5,244 nt of DNA from an uncultured Actinomycetes bacterium (GTDB lineage Bacteria > Actinomycetota > Thermoleophilia > Solirubrobacterales > 70-9), in contig CAMPIP010000169.1 in assembly GCA_946886425.1 (NCBI GenBank), positions 1 to 5,244 of the forward strand, given 5' to 3'. Each line of letters starts with the position of its first letter. Positions within the stretch are counted from its first letter, which is position 1. Positions 4,298 through 5,244 of this stretch are shown here, piece after piece. Position numbers and translations under genes: made by a program. The notes below the pieces were generated by a model. That model saw only the letters and a list, made by a program, of their open reading frames with translations, searched no databases and was not told the DNA's origin.

Positions 4298-5244
4298 GTG
4301 CTCGCCACGGCCCGGACATTCACGCTCGACGGCATCGCCGCCCGCCCGGTACGGGTCGAGGTCGACGTCCACCGCGGCCTGCCCGCCTTCACGATCGTCG
4401 GCCTGCCCGACGCCGCCGTTCGCGAGGCGCGCGAGCGGGTCCGGGCGGCGCTGGTCAACTGCGGTTTCGAGTTCCCGTTGCAGAGGATCGTCGTCAACCT
4501 GGCGCCGGCCAGCCTGCGCAAGGCGGGTCCGGGGATGGACCTGGCGATCGCGGCGGCGCTGTTGAGTGCCTCAGGGCAGCTCGACTGGCCGGCCCTCTCG
4601 CGGATCGCCCTGGTCGGCGAGCTGGCGCTCGACGGCGCGGCTCGGCCGGTAAACGGTGCCCTGACGATCGCCGAGGCGGCTCGCGAGGACGGCGCCGAGG
4701 CCATCGCGCTCCCGGCTGAGAACGGCCCCGAGGCGGCGCTCGCGAACGGGATCGACGTGATCCCACTGGAGAGCGTGCGCCGGCTCGGGCAGCTCGCAGA
4801 GGGCGAGTGGGAGCCGCGCCGCCCGGCTGCCCTGCCGCTGCGGCTCGACGGCGCTCCTGGCGCGCCCGACCTGGCGGACCTGCGCGGCCAGCCGCACCTA
4901 CGCCATGCTCTCGAGGTCGCAGCGGCCGGCGGGCACAGCCTGCTGATGGTCGGCCCTCCGGGCGCCGGCAAGTCGCTGGCGGCGAGCCGCCTGCCCTCGA
5001 TCTTGCCCTCGCTGGCGGGTTGCGAGGCGCTGGAGGTGGCCCGGATCGCCAGCGCCTGCGGACGGCTCGAGGCGACCCTGCGGGGTGGGCGGCCGTTCCG
5101 GGCCCCGCACCACACGATCAGCGCCTCGGGCCTGGTCGGCGGCGGCAGTCAGGCCAGTCCCGGCGAGGTGACCCTGGCGCATCGCGGCGTCCTCTTTCTC
5201 GACGAGCTCTGCGAATTCAAGCGCCCGGTGCTCGAGGCGCTGCG
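4298..5244 (+). CDS. comM: YifB/ComM-type Mg-chelatase-like AAA+ ATPase (3' end outside window)
   Basis: The first 315 residues of a protein normally about 500 long. In competent bacteria ComM is a hexameric helicase that helps branch migration during natural transformation; in others the role is unclear. Residues 1 to about 170 are the Lon-like ChlI domain, with LDGIAARPVRVEVDVHRGLP (10-29), FTIVGLPDAAVREARERVRA (31-50) and NLAPASLRKAGPGMDLAIA (67-85). The AAA+ domain follows: Walker A GPPGAGKS (219-226), PFRAPHHTIS (266-275), LVGGG (279-283), and Walker B GVLFLDEL (297-304). GTG 4298 is the start, because the frame is closed by TAG at 4256 and homology begins here. No Shine-Dalgarno sequence is seen. 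The frame is open to the window end without disruption. In many relatives dprA follows, but it would lie outside this window. Confidence 0.95.
   Translation, partial: MLATARTFTLDGIAARPVRVEVDVHRGLPAFTIVGLPDAAVREARERVRAALVNCGFEFPLQRIVVNLAPASLRKAGPGMDLAIAAALLSASGQLDWPALSRIALVGELALDGAARPVNGALTIAEAAREDGAEAIALPAENGPEAALANGIDVIPLESVRRLGQLAEGEWEPRRPAALPLRLDGAPGAPDLADLRGQPHLRHALEVAAAGGHSLLMVGPPGAGKSLAASRLPSILPSLAGCEALEVARIASACGRLEATLRGGRPFRAPHHTISASGLVGGGSQASPGEVTLAHRGVLFLDELCEFKRPVLEAL

Noticed and set aside
4255..5115. A 286-codon open frame on the - strand
   Set aside because: It lies antisense to comM, whose product shows all ChlI and AAA+ motifs. The antisense product is Ala/Arg/Ser/Pro-rich low-complexity with no recognisable motif, as expected in GC-rich DNA.
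1..5244. Mobile element, CRISPR array or phage signature
   Set aside because: No transposase or integrase motifs, no regularly spaced repeats and no flanking duplications are seen; the gene content is conserved housekeeping.

Overview
This GC-rich window is a conserved housekeeping block. It holds the 3' end of ffh, then rpsP (S16), khpA (KH-domain RNA-binding protein), trmD, rplS (L19), lepB (signal peptidase I) and rnhB (RNase HII) on the + strand. yraN (UPF0102) follows on the - strand, and the 5' part of a comM/yifB-type Mg-chelatase ATPase gene on the + strand runs off the right edge. A KH gene directly after rpsP, followed by trmD-rplS-lepB-rnhB-yraN-yifB, together with high GC and few Shine-Dalgarno sites, suggests a high-GC Gram-positive (actinobacterial) lineage. 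A deep-branching group such as Thermoleophilia is possible, but that placement is inference and no 16S or other diagnostic marker is present.

Layout: 1-1692 is a tightly packed SRP, ribosome and tRNA-modification unit. The ffh-rpsP gap is 38 nt, rpsP and khpA abut (TAG|ATG), and khpA and trmD overlap in TTGA. No rimM lies between khpA and trmD, where most bacteria carry it. A 61-nt trmD-rplS spacer holds a compound GC hairpin followed at once by T6, only 11 nt before the rplS ATG; it looks like an attenuator. rplS encodes a normal L19 domain plus a strongly acidic tail of about 110 residues. lepB seems to start at a CTG overlapping the rplS stop (CTGA). rnhB follows after a short gap. Between 3713 and 3815 the converging ends of rnhB and yraN enclose a gene-free spacer with small repeats. 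yraN and comM then diverge from a 107-nt, locally AT-richer intergenic region.

How the genes work together: Ffh and LepB act at the two ends of the secretory route (targeting and signal-peptide removal). S16, L19 and KhpA belong to ribosome structure and RNA handling, and TrmD makes m1G37 in tRNA. RnhB, YraN and ComM are DNA and RNA maintenance or processing proteins, and in many genomes dprA follows.

I see no mobile element, CRISPR array, tRNA or rRNA, and no evidence of a wholly new multi-gene system. The points worth a second look are the acidic L19 tail, the attenuator-like structure before rplS, the missing rimM, the CTG start of lepB, the Asp-to-Glu change at the TrmD catalytic position, and the reversed yraN.
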